A DNA stretch of 64,000 bases from the NCBI GenBank assembly GCA_013314735.1, contig JABUFD010000001.1:806001-870000 (forward strand). The letters are read 5' to 3'. Below are positions 9,182 through 17,979 of this stretch, one piece after another. The first letter of the stretch is position 1. The number at the start of each line of letters is the position of its first letter. Position numbers and translations under genes: made by a program. The stretch is from Anaerolineae bacterium. GTDB lineage: Bacteria; Chloroflexota; Anaerolineae; Anaerolineales; Anaerolineaceae. The notes under the pieces were generated by a model. That model made no database searches. It was not told the origin of the DNA and worked only from the letters and a program-made list of their open reading frames with translations.

Positions 9182-12106
9182 TTATTGTTCTGAATGATGG
9201 ATTGCGCGCCAGACCCGTTCAGGCGTTAATGGGAGGTGGCGGATCCAAACACCGGTGGCGTTATGCACGGCACTGACCAGGGCAGGTGCAACCCCATCAA
9301 TGGCAATTTCTGAAATCGATTTCGCCCCGTATGGTCCGCTGGGCTCATCTGTCTGCACAAAAATGACATCCATATCGGGGAGTTCGTTGGCCTTATAGAC
9401 ATGATATTTCCCCAGGCGGTCATTGATCATGCGGCCGGCTTCATCAAAGTAGGTTTCTTCGCTGTGGGCAAACCCCAGCGCCTGGGCCATACCGCCTTCA
9501 ATCTGGCCAGCGGCAGTGATAGGATTCATCACTCTTCCGCAATCCACCACCATCAGGAGCCTGTCAACCCTGATCTCGCCTGTTTCGGTATCCACAGAAA
9601 CCTCGGCGAATTGCGCGGCAGTCGGTGGCGGGCTTTCCAGGCTCATATTCGAGTCAGAAGCGATGATCTGATGCTGGTTTAACTGGTGCAGGCTGGACAA
9701 GCCAATATCCTGCAAGGTAAGATGGATGCCGTTCGGTGCGATCACTTTGCGATCAATTAACATTAAACCATCGGTGTTGTCGAGTCCCAACATGGTGGCC
9801 GCATGTTGGAGGATTTGCTTCTTTATCTTTTCTGCGGTTTTTCGCACAGCCCCTCCGCTGATATAGGTGGTTGAACTTGCGTAAGCGCCTTTGTCGAATG
9901 GGGTGAAATCGGTATCGGAAGAGTACACAATGATATCTTCCACCGGAATATCGAGGACTTCCGCCGCAATTTGGGCAAGGATCGTATCGGAACCGGTACC
10001 GATGTCGGTGGCACCGACCATCAGGTTGAACGAACCGTCATCATTCATTTTCATCAATGCGGAAGCCATGTCGAGACCTGCCACGCCTGAGCCGTGGAAC
10101 ATGATCGCGAATCCGATCCCCTTTTTCACCACCAAATTCGGAGATTGCTGGCTGTACAGCTTGCGCTTGTTATAAAAATCAGTTGCCTGTGTACCGATGG
10201 CGAGTGCTTCATTATGGGCGGAAGTGTTCATCGCCTGATCATATCCTTCGCGGCCTTCACCCAGTTTTTTTGCCATATGCATTGGTTCGCCGACTTTCAG
10301 GACATTGTCCAGTTTGAACGCAACCGGCTCCAACCCCAGCTTATCTGCGATTTCTTCCATCAGGACTTCGACCCCGAATTGTTCCTGCATGGATCCATAC
10401 CCGCGGAAGGCCCCGGCAGGGGCGGTGTTGGTGTACACCACGTCGCAAATGAAACGGCTATTGGGGGGATTATACAGTGTAAGGCCTTTGAAACCACCGA
10501 CCATTTGTACTGTCAGGCCGTGAGAACCATACGCGCCTGTATCGCCGATCAGTCGAAGTTCTGCGGCAACCACTTTGTTGCTTTTGATTCCGATTTTGTA
10601 ATGGATTTTGTGTGGGTGGCGTGTACGGCCGCTGCTGAATTCCTGGCGGCGGTCATAGAACAGGCGCACCGGTCGGCCGGTGGCAATGGTCAGGTGGGCG
10701 CACAAGTCTTCCAACAGGATTTCCTGTTTTCCGCCAAACCCACCGCCGATGCGGGGTTTAATGACGCGAATACGCTTCACCGGTAAACCGATCAAAGGCG
10801 CAATAATCCGGCGCACATGGAATGGCACCTGGGTGGATGTGCGTACCACCAGCCGCTCGTCTTCATCCCACCAGGTAATGCAGGCGTGCGGTTCGGTCTG
10901 GGCGTGATGTTGTTTCGGGGTGTAATACGTGCCTTCAAAGACATGGTCAGCCGATGCGAAAGCGCCATCAGGATCACCAACCTCCGCTTCGATGTGGTGA
11001 ACGATATTGCGGCTGGGATCATAAATGCCCTCGGTGTCCGGTTCATCATGGATCACAGGGCATCCGTCGAGCATGGCTTCTTCCAGTGAAAGCACCGGTT
11101 TCAGAACCTCGTATTCCACTTCGATCATGCGTGCGGCTTTACGGGCAAGTTCTGGTGTCTCCGCGGCGACCACGGCAACCCGGTCGCCGACATGGCGCAC
11201 TTTGTCATCGAGACTTACCTGGTCATAAGGAAGCGGTTGTGGATAGCTTTGTCCACCAGAGGCATATTTGATGCGCGGCAGATCAAGATGGGTGAGAACT
11301 GCATGTACGCCAGGGAGTGCGCGCGCTTTGCTGGCATCAATGTTCCTGATCCGGGCATGGGCATGGGGGCTGGTCAGCAGTTCAGCGTAGAGCATGCCAT
11401 CTAGCTTGATATCGTCCGTATAAGCGGGTCGACCGTGGGCGAGTTTCTTTGCATCCACTTTTTGCTGCGGTTGTCCAATGTGCGTGGTGGGTTCCATGGA
11501 AGTTGGTGTGAAAACGAGCGGAGGCAACGGGCCCAGGTTCGGTTCTGTACGGTAAAACTTCTCCGGTAAGCGGATTGAATCCATGTCCGGGGGAAGGTCC
11601 AGCCGAATTGGTTCAATGGGCGGGACCTCTTCACCACGAAGCACCGCCGCGGCCCGTTGTACTGCTTCGATGATGCGCACAAAGCCGGTGCAGCGGCACA
11701 ACACTCCTGACATCGCTTCGCGGATTTCGTCTTCGGTGGGATTCGGATTCTGATCCAACAATGCTTTTGCTGTGAGAATGTGGGCCGGTGTGCAATAACC
11801 GCATTGAATACCACCGGTTTCCATGAATGCAACCTGCAGGGGATGAGATTGACCATCAGTAGCCAGGCCTTCAACAGTGGTGATGCGGCGGCCTTCCATC
11901 TCTTTTGTCAACAACAGGCATGAACGAATGGGTTTTCCATCCAGCAGGATGGTGCACATGCCGCAATCTCCCTGGTGGCAGCCGTCTTTCACGCTGACCA
12001 GGTTCATGCCTCGTAACGTCTCCAGCAACTTCTCTTTTGGTTCCACCTGCAATGTGGTGGCCAGACCATTCAGTACCACGTTAACTTGATGTCGTTTCTG
12101 TTGCAT
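9182..12106 (-). CDS. Xanthine dehydrogenase/aldehyde oxidoreductase family protein, fused 2Fe-2S and Mo domains
   Basis: A 974-residue molybdenum hydroxylase. Residues 1-165 form the iron-sulfur unit with CHQGDCGMC (plant-type 2Fe-2S) and CGYCTPAH plus CRCTG (second 2Fe-2S). Residues about 200-974 are the molybdopterin part, with GGGFGGKQE, GAFRGYGSMQEQF and the C-terminal GAKSISEIAIDG holding the likely catalytic Glu. There is no FAD domain. The layout matches the Desulfovibrio aldehyde oxidoreductase (MOP) type of about 900 residues and not three-subunit enzymes. Start 12106 is chosen because GGAGGG lies 8 nt upstream; it begins one base after the preceding gene's stop. Substrate (aldehyde, purine or other heterocycle) is not readable. 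Confidence 0.9.
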   Translation of the reverse strand: MQQKRHQVNVVLNGLATTLQVEPKEKLLETLRGMNLVSVKDGCHQGDCGMCTILLDGKPIRSCLLLTKEMEGRRITTVEGLATDGQSHPLQVAFMETGGIQCGYCTPAHILTAKALLDQNPNPTEDEIREAMSGVLCRCTGFVRIIEAVQRAAAVLRGEEVPPIEPIRLDLPPDMDSIRLPEKFYRTEPNLGPLPPLVFTPTSMEPTTHIGQPQQKVDAKKLAHGRPAYTDDIKLDGMLYAELLTSPHAHARIRNIDASKARALPGVHAVLTHLDLPRIKYASGGQSYPQPLPYDQVSLDDKVRHVGDRVAVVAAETPELARKAARMIEVEYEVLKPVLSLEEAMLDGCPVIHDEPDTEGIYDPSRNIVHHIEAEVGDPDGAFASADHVFEGTYYTPKQHHAQTEPHACITWWDEDERLVVRTSTQVPFHVRRIIAPLIGLPVKRIRVIKPRIGGGFGGKQEILLEDLCAHLTIATGRPVRLFYDRRQEFSSGRTRHPHKIHYKIGIKSNKVVAAELRLIGDTGAYGSHGLTVQMVGGFKGLTLYNPPNSRFICDVVYTNTAPAGAFRGYGSMQEQFGVEVLMEEIADKLGLEPVAFKLDNVLKVGEPMHMAKKLGEGREGYDQAMNTSAHNEALAIGTQATDFYNKRKLYSQQSPNLVVKKGIGFAIMFHGSGVAGLDMASALMKMNDDGSFNLMVGATDIGTGSDTILAQIAAEVLDIPVEDIIVYSSDTDFTPFDKGAYASSTTYISGGAVRKTAEKIKKQILQHAATMLGLDNTDGLMLIDRKVIAPNGIHLTLQDIGLSSLHQLNQHQIIASDSNMSLESPPPTAAQFAEVSVDTETGEIRVDRLLMVVDCGRVMNPITAAGQIEGGMAQALGFAHSEETYFDEAGRMINDRLGKYHVYKANELPDMDVIFVQTDEPSGPYGAKSISEIAIDGVAPALVSAVHNATGVWIRHLPLTPERVWRAIHHSEQ

Positions 12107-12107
12107 C

Positions 12108-12725
12108 TTAATTTCCCTCCACGCATTGCTGGTAAGCCCGTTTGACTGCAACCTGCACCATGGCACGGCGGTATTCTACGGAGCCCTGGTAATCGGCTTC
12201 CGGGGCAAGTTCCTGGTCAACCATGCTCAATAGTCGATCCCGGGTTTCGCCATCCATTTTTTTTCCGGTTAAATTCTCGGTACCTTCGAGCAGGTAGGGT
12301 GACTTTGTGTGTGCACCTGTTACCGCAGCCCGACACCGGGCAATGTGCCCGTCCTCTATACTGATCGATATGTAGGCTGCTACGATCGGTTCATCTGCCG
12401 GTGTGGCGCGGATTTCAGAATAGCCGAGACGGATATTCTCTGCTCCTATGGCCAGAAGATAACCTTCTTCGGTTTCGGTCATTTCCAACACCATCAGGCA
12501 TGCCTGGAATTGGGGGAAGCGGTGCAGGGAGCGAAGCGCTTTTTCTATCGAAGTTTCGTTCCGGGTATGCCAGGACACCATTTTGTGAAGCGTGTTGTGT
12601 AGCATGGGTGGGCATTGTGAATATTGGTATAGTTGATCAAGAGTGCAGTCTGGTGCAATCCGAAGATAGCCAGAATTGTTGTCATTCGGATTGGCTTCAA
12701 AGGTTACCATCGTTCGGTTCTCCAT
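12108..12725 (-). CDS. Reduced FAD-subunit-like protein of molybdenum hydroxylase
   Basis: A 205-residue protein. Its second half matches the C-terminal domain of xanthine dehydrogenase/CO dehydrogenase medium (FAD) subunits: RLGYSEIRATPADEPIV, ARCRAAVTGAHTKSPYLLEG, LTGKKMDGE and GSVEYRRAMVQVAVKRA. These FAD subunits are normally about 290 residues. Here the N-terminal part is short and I see no Gly-rich FAD loop (AGGTDL type). It may therefore not bind FAD and could serve as a structural or docking subunit. It has a good ribosome site (GGGAAGGA) and is cotranscribed with the Mo enzyme, one base apart. Confidence 0.75.
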   Translation of the reverse strand: MENRTMVTFEANPNDNNSGYLRIAPDCTLDQLYQYSQCPPMLHNTLHKMVSWHTRNETSIEKALRSLHRFPQFQACLMVLEMTETEEGYLLAIGAENIRLGYSEIRATPADEPIVAAYISISIEDGHIARCRAAVTGAHTKSPYLLEGTENLTGKKMDGETRDRLLSMVDQELAPEADYQGSVEYRRAMVQVAVKRAYQQCVEGN

Positions 12726-12749
12726 AGGTTCCTTCCCTTTGGTTTCAGT

Positions 12750-12768
12750 ATGGTGATTGGATCACCAT
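12750..12768. promoter_or_regulatory. Palindrome upstream of the molybdenum hydroxylase operon
   Basis: A perfect 8+3+8 inverted repeat (atggtgat tgg atcaccat) lies 25 bases upstream of the first operon gene, in the 88-base gap after murJ. Size and symmetry suit a dimeric repressor site. It lacks a T-tract, so a terminator is less likely. No regulator gene is adjacent. Confidence 0.4.
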
Positions 12769-12813
12769 CATTATACAACAATCAACGCGGATGCCTCGTG
12801 ATCACAGGTAGGA

Positions 12814-14340
12814 TCAGGTGAGAGATAACATCGGTTTTAATTGATTACGCATGATCACAATCACCACAGCCATGGCTCCCCCCATACCGATTGTTGCCAT
12901 GAGCCAGACGGGCAGGAATGTCAGGTATTGAACTGCCAAACCCAACAGAACAGCCATTGTGACGGTGGAAAGGAGAAGGCGCGGCAGCCCCGTCATAAGA
13001 TCCAGTACCCCTGGGTGTTGCCGATTAAGGATCACCAACAGCAGCAACGATTCTACTGTGAACACGATCGTGTTCGCCCAGGCTATACCGGCAAAACCAA
13101 TCCAGCGCGATAAGACCTGTGCCAGGATGAAGTAGGCTATGGCATTGAGCGCTGCGGCGATCAGCGGAATTCGGGCATTTCTCTTGGCGTAAAAAGAACG
13201 CGATGCGACCTCCAGTAATGAATGGCCCATCATACCAGCGAGGTAGACCTGGGCGGCGACTACTACCTGTTGTGTACCGGCATCATCAAAGCCGAAGGCA
13301 AGCTTTGCCAACGGAAAGAGGCCGATTGCCAGGAAAACGGCTGCCGGAATGGTCAGGATCAGCAATGTTTTCAGGGAGAGGTTGATCTTCCGGGTAAATT
13401 CCTTGAATTTTCCGAGGGCGTACTCTCCCGAGAGGGAGGGTAGAATCGCAATGGCGACAGCAGTCCCCAGCAATGTTTCAGGTACCTGCATGATGAACCA
13501 ACCCAGGTTCAAAGCGGTCACTGAACCTTCACCCATACCGGAGGCGATCGCATCACGGACGATGAAGAATGCCTGGATAAAGAGCATTGTCAGCACCCGG
13601 GGACCGAGCAATTCCATTACCTGCCGCATAACGGGTGAATTCAACTGCAATTTTGCCTCCCATCGGAACTGATATTTGATCAATCCAGGAATCTGCACAA
13701 GCAGATGCAGCACCGATCCGATTATCACCCCATACACCAACCCATGGATACCCAACCCAAGCGTAGGGAGTGAAATTCCTGCTATCCGGTATCCTTCGGC
13801 TGGTGCCAGGAAAATGACGCCAAATATTTGCCCCAGGTCGTAGGCAGCCGGGGCTATCGCCGGAAGCAGAAAATGTTGATGGGCTTGTAGGGCAGCCATT
13901 ACCAGGCCGCTGAGTGAGAACACCATTACCGCGAGCAGATTCATGCGCATCAATTCGACAGCGAGTTGTTTTTGTTCTGCCGGAAATCCCGGTACGATAA
14001 CGTTTGAGATCAACCACGGCGCGAGGAAGTAGGTAACAAAGGCCAGTAACCCGGTGACAAGAAATGCGAAGTTAAGCACCTGGGAAAACACTCGCCAGGT
14101 TTCTTTATTTCCCCTGGTTTCCAAGTAGCCAGCCAGTATCGGAATGATGGCAACTGCGAGCGCACCACCTGATATCAACGCGGATAGCAGGTCGGGGATG
14201 TTATTTGCGGCATTGAAAACATCCATCTGGTAAGTGAGTTTAAACTCCCTTGATACCAACAGCTGCCGGGCAAATCCCAGCACTTTATCAATGGCGAAGA
14301 AAAAAGCAATCAGGAGGGTGGAACGGGCAATGTGCTTCAT
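12814..14340 (-). CDS. murJ: MurJ/MviN-family lipid flippase
   Basis: A 508-residue polytopic membrane protein of the MviN/MurJ family, with about 14 hydrophobic segments. MurJ flips lipid II across the inner membrane for peptidoglycan synthesis. The N-terminus is typical (FFFAIDKVLGFARQLLVSRE, then DVFNAANNIPDLLSALISGG). The family also includes exopolysaccharide flippases, so lipid II as substrate is the likely but not the only reading. The start at 14340 has GAGG upstream. The downstream molybdenum hydroxylase genes are on the same strand after 88 bases. Confidence 0.85.
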   Translation of the reverse strand: MKHIARSTLLIAFFFAIDKVLGFARQLLVSREFKLTYQMDVFNAANNIPDLLSALISGGALAVAIIPILAGYLETRGNKETWRVFSQVLNFAFLVTGLLAFVTYFLAPWLISNVIVPGFPAEQKQLAVELMRMNLLAVMVFSLSGLVMAALQAHQHFLLPAIAPAAYDLGQIFGVIFLAPAEGYRIAGISLPTLGLGIHGLVYGVIIGSVLHLLVQIPGLIKYQFRWEAKLQLNSPVMRQVMELLGPRVLTMLFIQAFFIVRDAIASGMGEGSVTALNLGWFIMQVPETLLGTAVAIAILPSLSGEYALGKFKEFTRKINLSLKTLLILTIPAAVFLAIGLFPLAKLAFGFDDAGTQQVVVAAQVYLAGMMGHSLLEVASRSFYAKRNARIPLIAAALNAIAYFILAQVLSRWIGFAGIAWANTIVFTVESLLLLVILNRQHPGVLDLMTGLPRLLLSTVTMAVLLGLAVQYLTFLPVWLMATIGMGGAMAVVIVIMRNQLKPMLSLT

Positions 14341-14446
14341 TGTTTGGGCCTCAAAGTTTCTCCCGAACAGACTACGACTGGCGGGATGGATAGATTCTGG
14401 TTAAACTTGGTTCCATGGAAACCATTTTACCCGAAGAGGAGTGATT

Positions 14447-14809
14447 ATGAACCGGTTGGAGCAATTTTCAAACTACAGGCGCCGCATGAATGATCGGATT
14501 ATGGAGACCGATCATCGGGGAGTTAAACGGTTTTTTAACCTTGATACGGCGGCTTATTCAGACGGTGCTCTGGATGGGAAGACCAAGGAGCTACTGGGCC
14601 TGGTTGCGTCGATGGTGCTGCGCTGTAATGATTGTATCGATTACCATATCCAGCAATGCCTGGGTGCAGGATGGACAGAGGAAGAATTGTTTGATGCTTT
14701 CAATGTTGCCCTGGTCGTGGGAGGAAGTATTGTGATACCTCACCTCCGGCACGCTGTGGAAAGCGTGGACATCTGCCTTGGGCGTTACGGCTCCGTTGAT
14801 GTGGAGTAA
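14447..14809 (+). CDS. Carboxymuconolactone decarboxylase / AhpD-like protein
   Basis: A 120-residue alpha-helical protein of the CMD/AhpD family. The redox motif is MVLRCNDCIDYHIQQCL, a CxxC plus downstream His as in AhpD-type peroxidase/disulfide reductases, followed by GWTEEELFDAFNVALVVGG. It probably reduces peroxides or disulfides; an enzymatic partner is not visible nearby. ATG 14447 is preferred over GTG 14441 because AGGAG sits 5 nt upstream. It is a single-gene unit followed by a terminator. Confidence 0.85.
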   Translation: MNRLEQFSNYRRRMNDRIMETDHRGVKRFFNLDTAAYSDGALDGKTKELLGLVASMVLRCNDCIDYHIQQCLGAGWTEEELFDAFNVALVVGGSIVIPHLRHAVESVDICLGRYGSVDVE

Positions 14810-14830
14810 CAGGCCTGGCCAACCAACAAA

Positions 14831-14857
14831 AAACCAGTGGAATCACTGGTTTTTTTT
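14831..14857. terminator. Bidirectional terminator
   Basis: A 9-bp stem (aaaccagtg with cactggttt, loop gaat) is followed by eight T on the plus strand and by a T-rich stretch on the minus strand. It can serve both the AhpD-like gene and the convergent tat cluster. Confidence 0.85.
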
Positions 14858-14875
14858 AATCTTCTCAGGTCACAA

Positions 14876-15337
14876 TCAGGATTTTTCTTTTTTCTTCACC
14901 AGGGTTGGTACTTCCTTCGGCGTGGTTGGAGGGGAGGCCGGCTGAGGTGGCAGGGTTGCATCCTGTTCAGGTTTCTGGATATAACCGGCATCCCTCAAAG
15001 CCGCCTTAGCGCCATCCAGTTCGGGTTCCGGATGAATGGTCTGGGCACTTTTGATCTCATTCTGTGCTTCGCCGATGTCCTGTTTTAGTGTGTTGGCGGT
15101 ATCCTGAATGTCTTTCATCGATTCTTCGAGACCAGTTTCATCCACCAGTGTTTTGGGGATGTTGCGAATGTCTCTGGATGTCTGCCAGATACTCGTCCAG
15201 ATTTCAGAATGCGTAATACGGCGGATGGTGCGTCCCAATCTCCCGGCTAGGTCGACAATCTGCTCCGGTCCAAGAAATATGATCATCACCACCAGAATGA
15301 GGATGACTTCCGGTATTCCAAAGTTAAATAATTTCAT
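14876..15337 (-). CDS. TatA/TatB-family twin-arginine translocase subunit (TatB-like)
   Basis: A 153-residue protein with the Tat subunit layout: a short N-terminal membrane helix (IPEVILILVVMIIFLGPEQI), an amphipathic helix (LAGRLGRTIRRI) and a long charged tail ending in a Pro-rich part. The length and the acidic GPE turn fit TatB better than TatA. It follows tatA and tatC on the same strand, so the cluster encodes a full Tat export apparatus for folded, cofactor-bearing proteins. Confidence 0.8.
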   Translation of the reverse strand: MKLFNFGIPEVILILVVMIIFLGPEQIVDLAGRLGRTIRRITHSEIWTSIWQTSRDIRNIPKTLVDETGLEESMKDIQDTANTLKQDIGEAQNEIKSAQTIHPEPELDGAKAALRDAGYIQKPEQDATLPPQPASPPTTPKEVPTLVKKKEKS

Positions 15338-15414
15338 GCTTCAGGATGCTCCTGGTCGTCCTTGCTGTCCGGGAACGACAGCACTACACACCAAGGGAAA
15401 TATCTGACTCTGGC

Positions 15415-15606
15415 TTATTCTTTGTTTTCTTCTGAATCTGATTCTTCCGTTTTGTCTTTGGCGTCATCGCCTTTCAGGCCTTCCCGGAAGGAGCGGATGC
15501 TCTTTCCCAATTCACCGCCCAGTTTCCCAATGCGGCCAACACCGAAAACCAACAAGACGATCACCAGGACGACGATCCATTCCCAACCTCGTAAAAATTG
15601 TAACAT
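15415..15606 (-). CDS. tatA: Sec-independent protein translocase TatA
   Basis: A 63-residue TatA: hydrophobic WEWIVVLVIVLLVFGVGRI, then the amphipathic helix with GGELGKSIRSFREGL and an acidic C-terminus. ATG 15606 is used because AGGAG lies 9 nt upstream and the membrane helix starts here; the longer frame to 15660 adds 18 residues with no homology. It lies between tatC and the TatB-like gene. Confidence 0.9.
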   Translation of the reverse strand: MLQFLRGWEWIVVLVIVLLVFGVGRIGKLGGELGKSIRSFREGLKGDDAKDKTEESDSEENKE

Positions 15607-15695
15607 CGTGATTAACTCCTTTGTTAATGATTGATTCAGGGGTGACTTATGTAAGCGCATCCGCTATGGTGAAAGGCAGCGGAAGCTTGATAATT

Positions 15696-16448
15696 TTACT
15701 CATCTTCATTGCGTCTGGCAAGCCAGGTCAGGAAGATGCTAAGTCCATATAAAGCGGTTAATGGAATCATCAGTAAACCCATATTGATGGGGTCTCCCGT
15801 CGGGGTGATTACCGCTGCCGCAAGGGCGATCCCAACAATAGCAAACCGCCACTGTTTGGACAGGTCGGTGGAGCGGATAATTTTTAATTTTGCCAGGATA
15901 AATGCCACCACTGGCGTCTGGAAAGCAACACCCACCCAGAACATCAAGCCGGTCACGAAATTGACATAATCCGATACCTGCGGAACGGTTTGAACTCCCA
16001 TGAAGGTTAACAGCACAGGGATGGCTGTGGGGAGCATGATGTAATACGTGAAGGCAACTCCGCTAAGGAACAAGACTGTCACGGCAGGTATCCCGAAGTA
16101 AATCCAGCGTTTCTCGTTATCCTCCAGGCCTGGCATCACGAATGCCAGCAGTTGATAGAGAATCCAGGGCAATGCCAGAATGACTCCTGATATCAGCGAA
16201 ATTCGCATGAATGCGGAGATGGTTTCGGTCACCTGGATGGCTTGTAGCGCATCCAGGCCACCGGCTGGCTGTGCAAGGATTTCCAGGATTTGCTGGGCAA
16301 AGACAAATGAAATGACAACTGTGATTATCAGACCGATGACAGCCCAGGTGAGTCTCTTTCGTAATTCATCAAGGTGTTCCCAGACGCCTGATTCCATGAT
16401 GATGGTTTTCAGGTTGCCGAGGTTCAATTTTGTTCGGTTGACTGCCAT
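15696..16448 (-). CDS. tatC: Sec-independent protein translocase TatC
   Basis: A 250-residue six-helix membrane protein, the receptor for twin-arginine signal peptides. The family start signature is WEHLDELRKRLTWAVIGL, and other features are FMRISLISGVILALPWILYQ, PGLEDNEKRW and the late AAVITPTGDPINM. ATG 16448 is chosen because it follows the upstream xylulokinase stop by 19 bases and gives the normal length. ATG 16397 (MESGVWEHLDE) is possible but has no ribosome site. Confidence 0.9.
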   Translation of the reverse strand: MAVNRTKLNLGNLKTIIMESGVWEHLDELRKRLTWAVIGLIITVVISFVFAQQILEILAQPAGGLDALQAIQVTETISAFMRISLISGVILALPWILYQLLAFVMPGLEDNEKRWIYFGIPAVTVLFLSGVAFTYYIMLPTAIPVLLTFMGVQTVPQVSDYVNFVTGLMFWVGVAFQTPVVAFILAKLKIIRSTDLSKQWRFAIVGIALAAAVITPTGDPINMGLLMIPLTALYGLSIFLTWLARRNEDE

Positions 16449-16467
16449 ACGTTCGGTAATTCCAATC

Positions 16468-17958
16468 CTATCCGATTTGTTTGAAAGTATTCGCCAGCGT
16501 CGGGTAGAGACTATTATAGATGGTATAGTGGTTTTTGTACACATCTACCTGTTCCGGTATAGGGGAGGTATGCCCGGTGATCTGAATGGTGTTGCCACAG
16601 GCTTCATCTACTGTAGGCCAAATTCCAACCCCAATCCCGGCCAGTAGACCTGCGCCAAACGCACCGCCTTCGACGCTATTGACTGTCACTAACTCAGCGT
16701 CGAGAATGTCTGCCAGCATCTGGCGCCAGATGGCGCTGCGTGACCCGCCACCGGATACCCGAACCTGGCGGATGTTCTGCAGGCCGGAAGCTTTCATCAA
16801 TTCAAAGCTGTCTTTCAATCCAAACGAGATACCCTCAAGCACGGCACGAGTGCAATGTGCGAAGCTGTGGCGCAGAGTAAACCCGATAAACCCACCGCGC
16901 GCGAGTGGATCAGGATGGGGAGTGCGTTCACCGGTCAGGTATGGAAGGAAGTATAATCCTTCGGATCCAGCAGGAATATTGTCCACAGGTGCCAGCAGGT
17001 CATCGTACGAGGTATCAGAGGCGAATGTGTCACGATACCATTTGAGGCTCCCGGCTGCGGACAACATCACACCCATCAGATGCCAGCGTCCGGGGACAGC
17101 ATGGCAGAAGGCATGCAACCGCCCCTGTGGTTCAATGAACGGACCATCTGTGGTTGCGAATACCACCCCGGATGTACCCAGGGTGAGAGATACGACCCCC
17201 GGTACCACAGCGCCCATTCCAACCGCCCCCGCGGCCTGGTCCCCACCGCCACCCACAACCGGGGTGCCCGCAGCCAATCCGGTCAACGCTGCACTTTGCT
17301 GCGATACCACACCGGTTATTTGAGTGCCCTCAAAAGTTCGGGGTAATAATTCTGCCGGGATGCCTAAAGAATTCATAATTTCAGGTGACCAATCCCGAGT
17401 CTTGAGATCAAACAGGATTGTACCTGAACCTCCTGCCCGATCCGAGGCGAATTCCCCTGTCAGCTTGTAGCGCACATAATCTTTTGGTAGGAGGATATGG
17501 GCAACCCGTTTCCAGTTCTCAGGTTCACATTCCATTACCCAGAGTATCTTGGGAGCAGTGAAACCGGTCAGGGCGTCATTGCCGGTGATATGAATCAACC
17601 TTTCTTTTCCTACTGCTGTGCGAATATGGTCACACTGTACTCCTGTGCGTTGATCATTCCACAGGATGGCAGGCCGGATAACATCACCATTGGCATCCAA
17701 TAAAGTTAATCCATGCATTTGCCCGGTTAACCCTATTGCCGCGATGTTCTTTCCTGGTATACCGGTTCTCTGCAGCAGTTTTTGGATACTGGCGGTGATG
17801 CCGTTCCACCAGTCTTGCGGATCCTGTTCAGACCAGAGCGGTTTTGGTGTGGAAAGCGAAAGCGGTGTGGTCTCCACGCCCACGACCAGCCCATTGGTGT
17901 CCATCAATAATGCCTTGGCGCCGGTGGTCGATATGTCGATTCCCAATAAATACTTCAT
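16468..17958 (-). CDS. xylB: Xylulokinase
   Basis: A 496-residue FGGY-family sugar kinase. N-terminal LLGIDISTTGAKALLMD is the phosphate-1 loop; WWNGITASIQKLL and GLTGQMHGLTLLD are XylB-type (QMHG), followed by ILWNDQRT. The C-terminal half has RVSGGGSRSAIWRQMLADIL and EGGAFGAGLLAG. It phosphorylates D-xylulose or a close ketose with ATP, feeding the pentose phosphate pathway. Met at 17958 follows GGAG with proper spacing. The preceding gene ends 22 bases upstream and an isomerase-like gene precedes that. No classical xylose isomerase (xylA) is present. Confidence 0.87.
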   Translation of the reverse strand: MKYLLGIDISTTGAKALLMDTNGLVVGVETTPLSLSTPKPLWSEQDPQDWWNGITASIQKLLQRTGIPGKNIAAIGLTGQMHGLTLLDANGDVIRPAILWNDQRTGVQCDHIRTAVGKERLIHITGNDALTGFTAPKILWVMECEPENWKRVAHILLPKDYVRYKLTGEFASDRAGGSGTILFDLKTRDWSPEIMNSLGIPAELLPRTFEGTQITGVVSQQSAALTGLAAGTPVVGGGGDQAAGAVGMGAVVPGVVSLTLGTSGVVFATTDGPFIEPQGRLHAFCHAVPGRWHLMGVMLSAAGSLKWYRDTFASDTSYDDLLAPVDNIPAGSEGLYFLPYLTGERTPHPDPLARGGFIGFTLRHSFAHCTRAVLEGISFGLKDSFELMKASGLQNIRQVRVSGGGSRSAIWRQMLADILDAELVTVNSVEGGAFGAGLLAGIGVGIWPTVDEACGNTIQITGHTSPIPEQVDVYKNHYTIYNSLYPTLANTFKQIG

Positions 17959-17979
17959 GAATAACTCCATCGTTCGTGG

